Source: Balanoglossus misakiensis | Taxonomy: Eukaryota > Hemichordata | Direction: 5' to 3' | Length of the DNA: 64,000 bases | NCBI GenBank assembly: GCA_040954595.2 | Contig: CM082581.2 | Span: 11,098,001 to 11,162,000, forward strand | Shown: positions 63,837-64,000 of the stretch, one piece after another | How positions within the stretch are numbered: position 1 is the stretch's first letter | Layout of the letters: each line of letters begins with the position of its first letter | Notes under the pieces: generated by a model | The model's database searches: none | Told to the model about the DNA's origin: nothing | What the model saw: the letters and a program-made list of their open reading frames with translations, nothing else | Program-made: the position numbers and the translations under genes

Positions 63837-64000
63837 GTATTTATAGGGCCCATCCGTAGGGAAACAGAATACACAAACAGAAAACTTTAGTTCCTTAGGA
63901 AGCAGATAAAATATGGAGACAAACAAGTATTGTATGAATGGGTACAATTTTGTGAATTTGCCAAATTACACAATGTCTCATTTCCACAGTAACAAAATGT
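63837..64000 (+). other. SHTN1 3' UTR, cut off by window end
   Basis: Sequence after the TAA stop codon (63834-63836). No AATAAA occurs before the window ends, so the transcript end is probably outside. Confidence 0.6.

Overview
The window is animal nuclear DNA: AT-rich, with multi-exon genes, consistent GT-AG introns, large introns and intergenic stretches, and long tandem arrays. The four identifiable genes are bilaterian families. I read it as a marine invertebrate, possibly an ambulacrarian such as a hemichordate, but the sequence alone does not settle the phylum.

Layout. 1-3338 is the end of a satellite array with an 87-bp period, cut off by the window start. 3878-8645 (minus) is a complete 13-exon CFAP58 (CCDC147) gene for an axonemal coiled-coil protein. 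It is head to head, with 408 bp between start codons, with GRPEL1 (9054-10462, plus, 4 exons), the mitochondrial GrpE co-chaperone. About 13 kb of mostly featureless intergenic DNA follows. An intronless nanos gene (25018-25752, minus) carries both halves of the nanos zinc finger and a CNOT1-binding-like motif. About 3 kb further on, in divergent orientation, shootin-1 (SHTN1, plus, 28754-63836) spans 35 kb in 14 coding exons and ends with a complete stop codon; I reconstruct 629 residues.

Shootin-1 introns carry the remaining notable structure: a nearly perfect 72-nt hairpin and a duplicated block in intron 3, a 908-bp non-autonomous TA-target DNA transposon in intron 4, and a roughly 5-kb minisatellite of 25-bp units (about 198 units) filling intron 12.

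The genes do not form one pathway. Their linkage is still informative: CFAP58, SHTN1 and NANOS1 all lie on human chromosome 10q25-q26, so the window probably preserves an old animal linkage group, with GRPEL1 as the exception. I found no convincing unknown protein system. The most unusual features are the two arrays, the core inversion and deletion pattern in the 25-bp array, and a WH2-like motif and a tyrosine-acidic tail in shootin-1.
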